From: Tachypleus tridentatus
Taxonomy: Eukaryota > Arthropoda > Merostomata > Xiphosura > Limulidae
Assembly (NCBI RefSeq): GCF_004210375.1
Contig: NW_027467782.1
Span: forward strand, 31,165,276-31,229,275
DNA: 64,000 bases
Direction of reading: 5' to 3'
The notes under the pieces: model-generated
Database searches by the model: none
What the model was told of the DNA's origin: nothing
Seen by the model: only the letters and a program-made list of their open reading frames with translations
In this document: positions 11,599-22,060 of the stretch, piece after piece
Layout: each line of letters opens with the position of its first letter
How positions within the stretch are numbered: position 1 is the first letter of the stretch
Translations under genes and position numbers: made by a program

Positions 11599-12586
11599 CA
11601 CTGCTGGCCAGAAAAATTAGCACATATACTACTGGCCAAAATTTTAAGGCCAATGAACATAAAGAAAAAAATGTGCATTTTGCATTGCTAGACTCAACCA
11701 CTTATTTGAGTTGAGCTTCGAAAGACGTAAATAAGAAAAGGGAAAATAAAAATAAAAAACTTTTTAGGATTAATAGGGAAAATGTGAATACTATGAAATT
11801 AGTATTCCAACGTTACTGACACGATAAGGATATCCCACCAGAGACATTTTCTACACGACACAGTGGAGGAGGTTCCATCATAAATTGGGGTGTTTTATCC
11901 TCCCATGGAACAATGGAGCTTCAGGTTATATTGGGGCGTCAAACAGCAGCTTGCTACATTGGCATGTTGGAGAGAGCATCTTTGTTGACTGAAGGCCCTC
12001 GCTTGTGTGGAAATGACTGGATCTTTCAGCAGGAGAACGCTGCAATCCACAATGCCCGCAGGACAAAGGACTTTTGTGTCGAATAACGTGATTCTTTTAG
12101 ACCATCCAGTGTGTTCTCTCGAAATGAACCACATTGAAAATGATTGTGGATGGATGACAAGGAAACTCTATAGAAATGGACGTCAACTTCAAACAGTGCA
12201 TAATCTTCGTGAAGCCATCTTCACCACTTGGAATAACATTCCAGCGAACCTTCTGCAAACGCTTATATCGACCATGCCAAAGCGAATGTTTCAAGGTATT
12301 CACTATGACGGCCGTGCAACTCACTGTTGAGACCTCTTGTTGGGCATTTCCTACCCTGTTTAGGACTTTCTTTGGTATGGTCTTAAACTTTTGACCAGTT
12401 AGTATTTCGGCTAATTTCATAGTGTTCACATTTTTCCTATTAAATGCAAAAAACGTTTTTGATTTTTATTTTGCCTTTTTTATTTTCATCTTTCGAAGCT
12501 CTACTCAAATAAGTGGTTGAGTCTAATAACGCAAAATCCATATTTTTTCTTTATGTTCATTGGCCTTACAATTTTGGCCAGCAGTG
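11599..12586 (+). mobile_element. Tc1/mariner element with long inverted ends and broken transposase
   Basis: Inverted ends of about 170 bp: cactgctggcc at 11599 and ggccagcagtg ending at 12586, flanked by TA on both sides. The left arm reads ...ggccaatgaacataaag...ctatgaaattag and the right arm is its reverse complement. Between them lies only the C-terminal part of a Tc1 transposase, spread over frames: a GGGSI-like block near 11870, then LCGNDWIFQQ-like, NAR, NNVILLDHP and MNHIEN, and TTWNNIPANLLQTLISTMPK ending at 12330. The DNA-binding domain and the first catalytic region are gone. The left end carries an extra 28-bp segment. Confidence 0.88.
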
Positions 12587-12949
12587 TATATTGGTTGGCT
12601 AAGACCTAGAACTTTCTACAAACTACGAGACATTATGATGTGGCAATACTCACTTAAAGAACGAGAAAAATTCAGAAGTCTTAGTAACATGACATAAATT
12701 TACAACAATTGAACATTGCAATAAATAACTCGTAAACAGTTTCATAAGCAAACCATAACTATCGCTTCTAAAAATAACTTACTTTAATGCTCGCACAGTA
12801 CAAAATAAAAAATACTTTCGTAATAAAATTAAAACAAACAGTGCGTATATCTCACAACAAGCCCCTCTTAGAAAAAAATTAAATCTTTTATATATATAAT
12901 ATATACACAGCCTGTTTTCAGTTCATCCACAAAATCTACTCTCACAATC

Positions 12950-13430
12950 TGAACCAATATTTGCAGTCTCCTTGATGGTCTCTCAATGCATAGAGTAGAC
13001 TTCGCCGTTACTGAATCCTTGTTCATGTCTTGATCTTACGTTGCACAAAGTATGTCTTACCTGGTCTATCTGTGAATACATCTTTCTGGAAGAGTAGATC
13101 TTAAAGTTCTTTTTTTCTGCTTGCTAGTCAGTTCTTCACTTATATTGACGTCCTTGTATGTCTTATCTCTACCCAGTAGTCTTATATCTAATGGGTCTTC
13201 ATCTCCTATGACAAAGCCACTATCTTCTGGTACTACATCTATGACATCAATACTTGCCATATCCATACGTGCCTCAATAACTGCATTCATTAGATTTTCT
13301 TTCATCACAAAGTAATTTCTCAATGGATTGACGTAGTAGATTTTGCTCTTCTGATTACTTTCACCCTACAGTCCAGTCTGGTGGGCATTTCTTGCACTTC
13401 AAATGGTCCTTTCCAATTCAGGGTGAGTTT
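12950..13430 (-). mobile_element. Broken Ty3/Gypsy fragment, Gmr1-like
   Basis: A small internal piece of a Ty3/Gypsy polyprotein on the minus strand. Parts seen: remains of an integrase C-terminal GPY/F-type region at the upstream end, a linker, and the lead-in to a reverse transcriptase (SEELTSKQKK-type block followed by a DVFTDRPGKT-type block). No LTRs, gag, protease or catalytic RT core are present. It is broken, with several breaks, and looks old. Integrase upstream of RT suggests the Gmr1-like group. Confidence 0.65.
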
Positions 13431-13499
13431 GCTGTTGCTTGTAAATAGCAAAATAAAGACCTCGAGAGAGCTGACAGATTTTCTTTTTTTAGTTTTTGA

Positions 13500-14990
13500 G
13501 GTCTAACATAAACCTTTGTGTGCTCTTAACTTCTGATTCTTTTTATCCATTCTCATCGTTTTAATGTCTGCATCAGAATTCATATTGTTCTTCTGTATAG
13601 CCATCTAAACGATCAGATATTGGACCAACTTTAAAAAAAAAATTGCTTGTGTTGGAGTAACATTGCTCTATTATCTATTTATTATTAGAAGCTGAAATAT
13701 TGTTAGCATCATGTTGGCTATAATCGTTTAGTCAATGTAAGGTTGATGAGCAATAAATAAATAAATAATAAACTGTTGACTCAAAATTTGTGTAACATAT
13801 ACTTACTGTTTGGGCGATGATAGGTCTAATGTCACAGCTATGTAATGCCTCAATAGAGAATTATTAATGTTTAGTACATACAATGTCACGGTTATGTAAT
13901 GCCTCAAAAGAGAAGTATTTATGTTTTCTACATACGACACTTTTTTATCCGTAGTACATTGTTAAAAGCATGATTTAAATTTCAAAACACTGAACTTTGC
14001 AATTAAATGAAATAATAATCAATTAACAATCTCAACAACATATACTCACCTAATTCAGAAAATATGGGACATTAATTTTAGTGCTTACATTTGACATCAA
14101 CATTCCCTCTGGTAAAAAAGGAAAAAATACAAGTGTCTTAGCTGGAAAACATAACCTACAACACCGCCCTTTCTCTGCACCATGAAGTCTCTCGAACAAT
14201 CCTATTTCCAAAAAGTAGTATTTAAAATTAAATTTCCATAGTTATCACTAAAATAACATTGATAGTTAATTACTTTAATATTCTTATTTCAATTATTAAT
14301 CAATTTCAATGTGTCTGTTGAATCTGCTGTCACACCAAACTGTGGCCAGGATTATGACATTGAGAAAATGAATATATTTCCCCAAATATGCCATGAAAAC
14401 TCATCCACGTTGTCATGCAGCCTATCAAGTGGTTGTGATGTACTTTTTCGAGTCATGATGCGACATACTCATGACCTATATTTATTTGAAATGATTTCTG
14501 TTGACGAATTCTCAACAATACGAACAGTGCTCGATGAAGTGAAAAATGGCTTGTGCTTTTTCGTTTCGCAGTAAACGTTTTCAGTATAAGCCGCAAGCAC
14601 ACGACTCCAAAATATTGGATGTCTGTAATATAACCATTATTATATTCATAACACTCGTGTCAAAGGCAAACAGAAACTTGCAGTCTTTGCTTTAATAATT
14701 TATCACTAGAGCATTAACTAGGGGCATACTTCAATGACTAAAAGGCATTTGGACAATATAGTAGTGATGAAAGCACCAACAATGGCAATTCCAGTTTTCT
14801 GATTTTATAAACACCTTACCTGTGATTTTTCCAAATTTATCTAAAGACGAATGTTCTAGAAAATTTCCTTAATACATGTTCATCATTTGGTTGTACATTT
14901 GTAACACCATCCTAATGAATCGGTTATTATAAATGTTAATTAACCTTGGGAACAAACTAATTAACAGCGGTGAGTCTATGAACTTATAAT
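13500..14990. other. Non-coding stretch, one unassigned frame
   Basis: AT-rich. The 87-codon frame at 14311-14574 has no domain I recognise and no clear splice sites. A short duplicated phrase is visible at 13826-13858 and 13880-13914 ('aatgtcac(a/g)g(c/t)tatgtaatgcctcaa(t/a)agagaa'). Confidence 0.45.
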
Positions 14991-15423
14991 GCCACAGGCC
15001 CTCTCTGATACAGCGATAAGTTTACGGATTTAGAACGGTAAAATCAGAAGTTCGATTCCTCTCGGTGGACACAGCAGATAGCTCGATGTGGTTTTGCTGA
15101 AATAAAAAAAACAACAACACACACACAACGCCATAATTCGGTATTCCTCTAGGTAGTCATAGCAAACAGTCCATTGTGGTTTTACTATAAAAACACAAAC
15201 AAACAAAATGACTAATTGACAAAATTTCAAACATTTTAAACTGAATATGTCAATGATTTGGTTTACATAAGAAACGAACATTAACGTATACAACTCAGCC
15301 CCATATGAATATTACGGTCATATTGATCTTCATATATATTTATATCTTTATTTATTTTATTCAATATTTTGACCTACAAATAGTCAAATGTTGTTTTCAG
15401 TGTTTGGAGCTAAGAACAGTGGT

Positions 15424-15535
15424 ACACCACGGTTTGTCTGTGCTATGCCCATCACGTATATCGACACCCGGATTCTAGTTTTATCATAATTCCGTAGATA
15501 TACCCATGTGCCATTGGGGAACGTCAAGTTTTATA
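15424..15535 (-). repeat. Short tRNA-like SINE inside duplication copy A
   Basis: Reverse complement shows a B-box-like part and 'gatgggcatagcacagaca', the pattern 'gtgggcagagcacagata' seen in the related copy at 32046. The same copy recurs at 17695-17805 in copy B, so it predates the duplication. Confidence 0.6.
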
Positions 15536-15667
15536 CTAATTATATATATAATTATACATATCCAGTCTTTCCAACACAAATTCGAGTTATAATATCGGCA
15601 GTGGGAAGAGCACAGATAGCCCATGATGTAACTTTGTTCTTAACAATAAACAAAGTTTTCCTTCTCT

Positions 15668-15755
15668 AATGTCCCTCTCTTGTATTGCGATAAGTCTAGG
15701 ATTTACAACGCTAAAATCAGGGTTTTTATTCTCTTCGGTGGACCCAACAGATAGA
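15668..15755 (+). repeat. Short tRNA-like SINE
   Basis: cttgtattgcgataagtcta, then gatttacaacgctaaaatca, then ttcggtggacccaacagata. Truncated by the long SINE that follows. The partner in copy B is at 17955. Confidence 0.7.
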
Positions 15756-15774
15756 AAAACATACACATAGAGTA

Positions 15775-16042
15775 TAGCCAGGTGGTTAAGGCACTCGACA
15801 CTTAATACGAGGGTCACGGGTTCGAATCCCTGTCACATCAAACATGCTCGCCCTCTCAGCAGTGGGGGCGTTATAATGTGACGGTTAGTCATACTATTCG
15901 TTGGTAAAACAGTAGCCCAAGAGTTGGCGGTGGGCAGTGATGACTCGCTGCCTTCTCTCTACTTTTACGCTTCTAAATTAGGGACGGCTAGCGCAGATAA
16001 CACTCGTGCAGCGCGAAATAAAAAAACAACAACAACAAAAAA
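15775..16042 (+). repeat. Long tRNA-headed SINE
   Basis: tRNA head (atagccaggtggttaaggca, B box gggttcgaatccctg), body (gggggcgttataatgtgacg, agttggcggtgggcagtgat), shortened tail (cagcgcgaaataaaa). The A and B boxes are close to those of a true tRNA, but the continuing SINE body shows it is not a tRNA gene. Confidence 0.9.
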
Positions 16043-17954
16043 CCTTCTCTAATACTGTAACACAGAATGTGCGTCTGTCTGTCTATTGGTCATGCACTGA
16101 TGTCATAGCAAAATACTGGGTGACTTAAATAGTTTGGCTTCCTCTCACTTACAGTAGTTTAGTGTTTATTGAAAATTAAAGACATATTTGGACTAAAATA
16201 TACAAAAAATTGCGACATTATAAGAACAGAAAGCTACTGTATTTTGTAACAGTAACTTACAAGTTTAGTTTATATTTGAATGTCTCTACTGTTTTAATTA
16301 TCTCAATAATAATTCATTGATGAAACCATGCCACACTACTAGTCTAAAACCTAATATTCAGTCAGTTCTGAATTATCGTACAAGCAATCAACAGACAGAC
16401 ACGCACGCGCGTCATTGCGAATGATTTTAATGAGACAATCTATGGAAAGAAAAACAAAGTGATTCCCTATATAACAATGTATATTTAGGCGAGCCAGCGA
16501 GTTTTAGTAACAGTGCGTTCATCAATAGTCTATACGTCATGTTGCCTAGCAATTATGATTAATTTGATATTGTTGTTAAGAGAGAGGCTGAGAATATCGA
16601 ATTAAAACTTGAGCTACGAATTTGAAAAAAATATTTGCTGTTTGCTACTATAAAGAGTCCGTTGGTTACTGAGGTTTGTTTTCATTATTTGTTTCCATTT
16701 TTTAAGTTTAAAATCGTAGAACAAGTAAGAGTAAAGGTTACCTTTATAAACGTATAACGTCCCATAAAAGACGAAGTGCATAAACCTAATAATCCGCGCG
16801 AGGCCTAATACTTTCGCTAGCAAACATACGAGGGTAGCTTTGGGCCCAAAGTGTGAAGACAAAATTTTTCTGTTAGATGCCGCTTATTTTTTTCTACTCT
16901 GGTTACTGTCCACAGCGACTAAATGATTTTCTCTCGTAGCATTTCAGTAAAAGTTTACAATGCCAATAAACGCTTCCTCTACAGTCGCGCAGATAGCCAA
17001 GTGATTTCCGCAATAGAACACCAAATCACCCTCTTACAGTCTATCAGAGAAATGGCTGTCTTATTATAAACCATATTTACAAGAAATTTATCGAAACTGA
17101 ATAAAAAGGTATTAGTGTCTCAATTTTGTCGTAGAAAGAGAATCGCTTCCTTCAATATATAAATTACAAGATCTCCTGTGTAAAGGTGCAGTTTCCAACA
17201 TTACAAAAATATATATGTTGTGTTGCGTAAATATAAAGAACGAAAACGAAGATTGGAATACAGCCGATATATTTATTATTAACACAAAGTTTCTGTCCTT
17301 TTACTCTTCACACAGTGTAACACTAATTCTCGTATTATCTCTATCACTTCAAAGTGGTGCAGGAGTTCGATTTCGATGTGGCTTTGCTGAAAGAAAAAAA
17401 ACAACACACACACACAACGCCATAGTCCGGGATTCCTCTAGGTTGCCATAGCAGATAATCAATTGTGGTTTTACTATAAAAACACAAACAAAATGACTTA
17501 CCGACAAAATTTCAAACATTATAAATTGAATATGTCAATAATTTGGTTTACATAAGAAACGAAGAATTAACGTATACCGCTCAGCCCCATATGAATATTA
17601 CGGTCATATTGATCTTTATATATTTATATCTTCATTTATTTTATTCAATATACCGCCCTCGAAAGAGTGAAATGTTGTTTTTAGTTTGTTGGAAGCTAAG
17701 AACAGTGGTACACCACGGTTTATCTGTGCTCTGCCCATCACGTGTATCGAAACACGGTTTCTAGCTTTATCGTAAGTCCGTAGATATACCCTTGTGTCAC
17801 TGGAGAACTTCAAATTTTATACTAATTATATGTATAATTGTACATACCCAGTCTTTCCAACACAAATTTCGGTTCTAATATCGGCAGTTGGCAGAGCACA
17901 GATAGACCATGATTTAACTTCGTTCTTAATAATAAACAAAGCTTTTCTTCTCTA

Positions 17955-18062
17955 ATGTCTCCTTCTGGTATAGCGGGAAGTCTAGGATTTACAACGCTAA
18001 AATTAGGGTTTTCATTCCGCTCGATAGACTCAGCAAAAGCCAGATGTGGCTTTGAGAAAAAA
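17955..18062 (+). repeat. Short tRNA-like SINE in copy B
   Basis: tctggtatagcgggaagtct, gatttacaacgctaaaatta, ccagatgtggctttgagaaa. Direct counterpart of 15668-15755, but with the downstream half preserved. Confidence 0.7.
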
Positions 18063-18095
18063 AACAAAAAACCACACATACACACACACACATGG

Positions 18096-18166
18096 GATAT
18101 AGCCAGGTTGGTAAGGCACTTGACTCGTAATCCGAGGGTCGCGGTTTCGAATCCCCGTCACACCAA
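18096..18166 (+). repeat. Head of the long tRNA-headed SINE
   Basis: atagccaggttggtaaggca, then tcgtaatccgagggtcgcgg, then ttcgaatccccgtcacacca. The body is missing. Confidence 0.85.
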
Positions 18167-18530
18167 ATACTGTAAAACTTCAGTGTTATCGTACTAGCAA
18201 ATCGACAGACAGACACGCATGTGCAAGATCGCGCATGTTTTTAATAAATGAGTCTGTGTAAAGAGAAAACAAAGTGTTCCCAATATAACGATGCATACAT
18301 AAGCGAGAGAGCGCGTTTTAGTAACAATGCCTTCCAACAATAGTCTATACGTCATGTTGCCTAGTAATTATTATTAACCTAATGCTGTTGTTAAGAAAGA
18401 GACTGAAAGTATCGAGTTAAAACTTGAGCCATGAAGTTGATCAAATATTTGCTGTTTGCTACTACAGAGAGTCCATCAATTAAAGAGGTTTGTTTTTTAT
18501 TATTTGTTTTTGTTTTTTAAGTTTAAAATT

Positions 18531-18622
18531 CCCTCTAGTCTTACACTACTAAATTAGGGACAGCTAGCACAGATAGCCCTCGAGTAGCTTTGTGCGAAAT
18601 TCAAAAACAAACTAACAAACTA
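18531..18622 (+). repeat. Tail of the long tRNA-headed SINE
   Basis: ccctctagtcttacactact, then aaattagggacagctagcac, ending aaattcaaaaacaaac. This 5'-truncated copy interrupts the duplicated block. Confidence 0.85.
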
Positions 18623-18705
18623 AATGCCGACATAGTTATCAACCTAATAATCCACGCGAAACCTAATACTTTAGTTAGCAAACATACGAGGACAGCTTTG
18701 AGTAA

Positions 18706-19360
18706 TATATTATTAATTGTTCCCTTATTTATACACAAGTTTTAACACTTCCAACACCTTGTCAGTGTTTTCTTAAATAATCGATACGTTTCATTTTCTC
18801 TCCATTATATATATCATTTTAATGTTTTACATTAGGTTTAATCTTAGTTTAAACAAGTCTTTTGACAAACATTTAGTTTTCTCTTACACGTATGGGGTGG
18901 CACGAAGTAACGTGTTTTTGGCTTCTTTATCTCATGGTCCCAATGGATATGAATCCTTGGGGTGGCTATCCTTAAATATATAGCACTATTCGCTGATACT
19001 TTTATAACACACCACAACATGAAACGCAGATCGTGTTTGTCAGCATCATATCTCGAACTCGAGATCCTCGATTCCCTAATCTGCTATGGTAACGACAATG
19101 CCACACTCAGGCCACTTTACGTTAGTGTAATGTATTTAGTGATCTATTAAACACTGTGCTAGCGACCACCAGCTTCTGCAACGTGCTACATTATACACTC
19201 AAGTCTTAAAGGTTCGTGTTATATTATAAGAAACAAAAACTCGAATATTATTGTCGTATTACACTCATCATTGTTTTTTTATTAAATCTTTTATTACTAT
19301 TATGAAAAGAAAGGTGATTATCATCACTAATATTTATCTATTTGTTCACTTTATTTTCAG
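18706..19360 (+). other. Intron or upstream region of the secreted repeat-protein gene
   Basis: AT-rich, no domain-bearing frame. It ends in a good polypyrimidine tract and acceptor (tttgttcactttattttcag, AG at 19359-19360). A 5' exon should therefore lie upstream, but I could not identify it. Confidence 0.45.
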
Positions 19361-20493
19361 AATTACAAACCCATGTTTTGGCAACGTATTCTTAGATTTG
19401 CTTGCCTGGTTTTGGTTGCCACAGTGGTGGAAGGACAGAAGATATATGACAATCTTTATCCTGACAAGTCTTCTTCCACTGATAAAAACGAACTACCGAA
19501 AATACCAAATCAAGGGTACAATAAGCAGAATGACATCCCTGCAGTAACGCATAAAAATAAACTAATGTATCAATATTTAGGCAATTGGATAATGAATACT
19601 TCAAAAAAATATCTTGATTTCGTTGGATCTGATCGTAATAATCCTGAACAGTATAACCACGATTACAGACTAGATCAGCGGCCATCCTACGGAAGTAGTT
19701 CTGAATTAAAGAAAATTGATATACCCATGAAAGATCAAAGTATATACAAATTTCTAAACAAAACTCATAATAAACATTACCAAAAGTTTAATTACGGAGA
19801 CGCCGACAAAGAAGAGCACACTAAAAACAATTTCAGTTATAATGGGACAATCCAGAAACTTTTTTGGGATAAAATCGAACTACTGAAAAGAGCAAATCAA
19901 GGGTACAATAAACAGAATGGCATCCCTCCAGTAACGCATAAAAATAAACAAATGTATCAATATTTAGCCAATTGGATAATGAATGCTTCAAAAAAATATC
20001 GTGATTTAGTTGAATCTAATCGTAATAATCCTGAAAAGTATAACCACGATTACAGACTAGACCAGCGGCCTTCGTACGGAAGTAGTTCCGAATTAAAGAA
20101 AATTGATATACCCGTGAACAAAGACGCCAACAAAGAAGAGCACACTAAAAACAATTCACAATTTTCCTTTCGCTCAAGAAAGAAATTTATGCATGAAATT
20201 ATACTCAAAGAAACTCTTAATTATATTATGAAACGTTTAATTAATGAAATGGCTAAAGAGCGAAGCGTTACTGGTATCAATCATACAAGAAGCACAGAAG
20301 AGCACACTAAAAACAATTCACAATTTTCCTTTCGCTCAAGAAAGAAATTTATGCATGATATTGTACTGAAAGAAACTCTTAATTATATTATGAAAGGTTT
20401 AATTAATGAAATGGCTAAAGAGCGAAGCGTTACTGGTATCAAACACACAAGAAGCACATCAACTGAGATTCCTACTACTGTTACACCATTGAA
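19361..20493 (+). CDS. Secreted, internally repeated protein of unknown function, main coding exon
   Basis: The exon is bounded by an acceptor AG at 19359-19360 and a strong donor GTAAGT at 20494. The ATG at 19373 is the first in the exon and starts a signal peptide (MFWQRILRFACLVLVATVVE, likely cut after EG or EGQ). It encodes 373 codons plus two bases. Architecture: unit A (about 74 residues) at residues 46-119 and 175-248, each running NQGYNKQN, THKNK.MYQYL.NWIMN.SK, NHDYRLDQRPSYGSSSELKK. Unit B (54 residues) occurs twice in tandem at residues 255-362 (EEHTKNNSQFSFRSRKKFMH, KETLNYIMK.LINEMAKERS), with a partial B (EEHTKNN) between the A units. The mature part is Lys/Asn-rich and basic, lacks cysteine, and has several N-X-S/T sites. 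Unit B contains a likely amphipathic cationic helix. No family recognised; function unknown. The frame, signal peptide and splice sites make it a convincing real gene. Confidence 0.8.
19508..19729 (+). repeat. Coding repeat A, first copy
   Basis: A 222-bp (74-codon) unit repeated in frame at 19895-20116. Ends at the phrase ELKKIDIP. Differences are mostly single substitutions. Confidence 0.9.
19895..20116 (+). repeat. Coding repeat A, second copy
   Basis: In-frame counterpart of 19508-19729 with the same length, separated from it by a partial unit B and a short Leu/Lys-rich spacer. Confidence 0.9.
20135..20458 (+). repeat. Two tandem copies of coding repeat B (162 bp each)
   Basis: Units 20135-20296 and 20297-20458 abut exactly and differ at about six positions by eye. 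This makes a recent in-frame tandem duplication of 54 codons. Confidence 0.92.
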
Positions 20494-21424
20494 GTAAGTA
20501 TGATTTTCTGCCCAATGTACGTGTATGTTAAATATTTAGCTGCATGACAAGTTTAAAACTTTAAACAGGTACTTTATAGACGTATCATATATACTATGTT
20601 TAGATAATTAGTTGTGAGCACAAAGGAAATTCTCTGGTTTAGGTTTACGATTGCAGACTAGGTAGACTAATTGTGTTTTTTTTAAACCTAACGTTTAAAA
20701 GAATAGAAAAATCAATAACCCAGACGCTTTTGGAAAGTGGACTTTCTTTCATCGGGAGTATTTATTTTATTACTGTTTATTTTACTGCCCGTAGATTTTC
20801 ATCTGTTATAAAACACCTCATTTTGCTTACAACGGCTTGTATGCGATTTGTTGAAGGTTTCTACAGCAGGCTAACTTTTCAACATCTAAATCATAGCTTC
20901 AACATTATGATCATTAAATATACGAGGGGTCCGTGTGGCCCCAGGTGTGAGGTGGATATTTTAACGTGTACTAACAAATGTTAAAACTAATAAATTTAAT
21001 TTATCTGATTTAGCATTGATATTTGACATTTTTCATCTTTAACAAACAAATGATTTAATTAGGGATACCTGCTCCACAAAGCTTCATTAAATGCCTATGG
21101 TAAACTGAGTCCTTTTTCTTTTCTTAAAATAGTTTGCCTTTTAACACAGTCTTAGTCCTATTCTTTGTTTTCATGTGTAAGAAGTTTCCCACTAATCTAA
21201 AGTACTGTAGAATCACATACAATATTCCTCTTTTTTATTTTTCCTTGTAGGTAATGTAGTATTAACAATTTGTTTACTGTCAAGGTTTTTATTTATCATG
21301 TCTTCATGGACTGTTCCTGTGTTAGATATTTAAAATATCAATTCTTTGTAATAATTTTCATCGATGTAGGTATTTTGTAAAAAAAAAAAAATACATTTTG
21401 GCATTTTGTTTATTTATTACTTAG

Positions 21425-21482
21425 GAGGAAAAGGGCGAATTTCAATGAAGACTTACTAAACCAGCCGAGGAAGCAAGGATAG
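21425..21482 (+). CDS. Candidate last coding exon of the secreted repeat protein
   Basis: An acceptor (tttatttattacttag, AG at 21423-21424) precedes a short frame that matches the phase left by the donor at 20494. The split codon AA|G gives Lys, followed by RKRANFNEDLLNQPRKQG and TAG at 21480-21482. The joined protein would be about 393 residues. The junction creates a polybasic KRKR run just before the final 15 residues, which could be a proprotein-convertase site. A poly(A) signal AATAAA is seen only far downstream near 22520. Phase agreement supports the exon; alternative acceptors exist (for example at 21250). Confidence 0.5.
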
Positions 21483-22060
21483 CCAACCTATCATGAATGG
21501 TCATCACATGCAGAAAAAAAAAGTGTACATTACTTGATCTTATCCTTGCTGTACCCTGTGACATGATGTTGCCTTTGTTCTTTGTATTTTGACACTGACT
21601 TTCTCAAATTAATGTTTATATTTGTTGATCTTGGTTAATATCATCACACTTGACACAATATGAGAATATTTTTTCTTCATCTTATTAGTGTTTATTATTA
21701 TTATTATTATTATACTTCTTTCTGCAATTTTTTTATTTGAAGTAGAAAATTTCAAAAGATGTCTTGGTTTGAGAAACATTTAATGAAAGTAAGTTATTTC
21801 AGTCTTTTGGTTATGGGAAAGAAATAACAGGTTCTATTTGTGTTTAGTAGTATTTTTGGAAGCCTAAGTTATGAAGGTAATTGTTTAGATGTCTAAATCT
21901 GCAGATGTCCATTCTGTTTTGTAAATAATATGAACATTCAGTGGAGGATATTTTTTGTGTGCATATAATTTAAAACATTTTCTGTCGGTGTGTTATGGTT
22001 GTGGTTATCTTTCAAAATTTATTTTATCAGTAAAAATGACTAAGTGTGTAGTTTGAATGA
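21483..22060 (+). other. Possible 3' UTR, no other feature
   Basis: AT-rich sequence with a TTA/ATT microsatellite near 21695-21712. Nothing coding seen. Confidence 0.35.

Larger units (their letters stand above)
15045..16850 (+). repeat. Tandem segmental duplication, copy A
   Basis: Shares a long collinear stretch with copy B at 17350-18705. Shared blocks include 'acacacacaacgccata', 'aaaatgactaattgacaaaatttc', 'cagccccatatgaatattac', 'ctaagaacagtggtacaccac', 'ccagtctttccaacacaaatt', 'acagacagacacgca', 'tagtctatacgtcatgttgc' and 'cctaataatccgcgcgag'. Copy A contains a nearly complete long SINE (15775-16042) and an extra 300 bp around 16045-16345 that copy B lacks. Confidence 0.9.
17350..18705 (+). 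repeat. Tandem segmental duplication, copy B
   Basis: Collinear with copy A (see 15045). It starts inside a short SINE and contains only a 71-bp head of the long SINE (18096-18166) where copy A has 268 bp. A separate SINE tail (18531-18622) is inserted between 'aagtttaaaatt' and 'ccgacatagtta'. Divergence between copies is easily seen by eye, so the duplication is not recent. Confidence 0.9.

Noticed and set aside
14311-14574. 87-codon gene
   Set aside because: No domain, no convincing splice or promoter context; consistent with chance in AT-rich DNA.
15775-15845. tRNA gene (good A and B boxes, gggttcgaatccctg)
   Set aside because: The sequence continues into the long SINE body shared with many other copies. 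The same holds for the heads at 8049, 18096, 25061 and 30340-30405.
21425-21482. Last exon of a PA2G4 paralogue, because a repeat near it recurs downstream of PA2G4
   Set aside because: The encoded peptide does not resemble the Lys-rich PA2G4 tail, and the phase fits the secreted-protein exon at 19361-20493.
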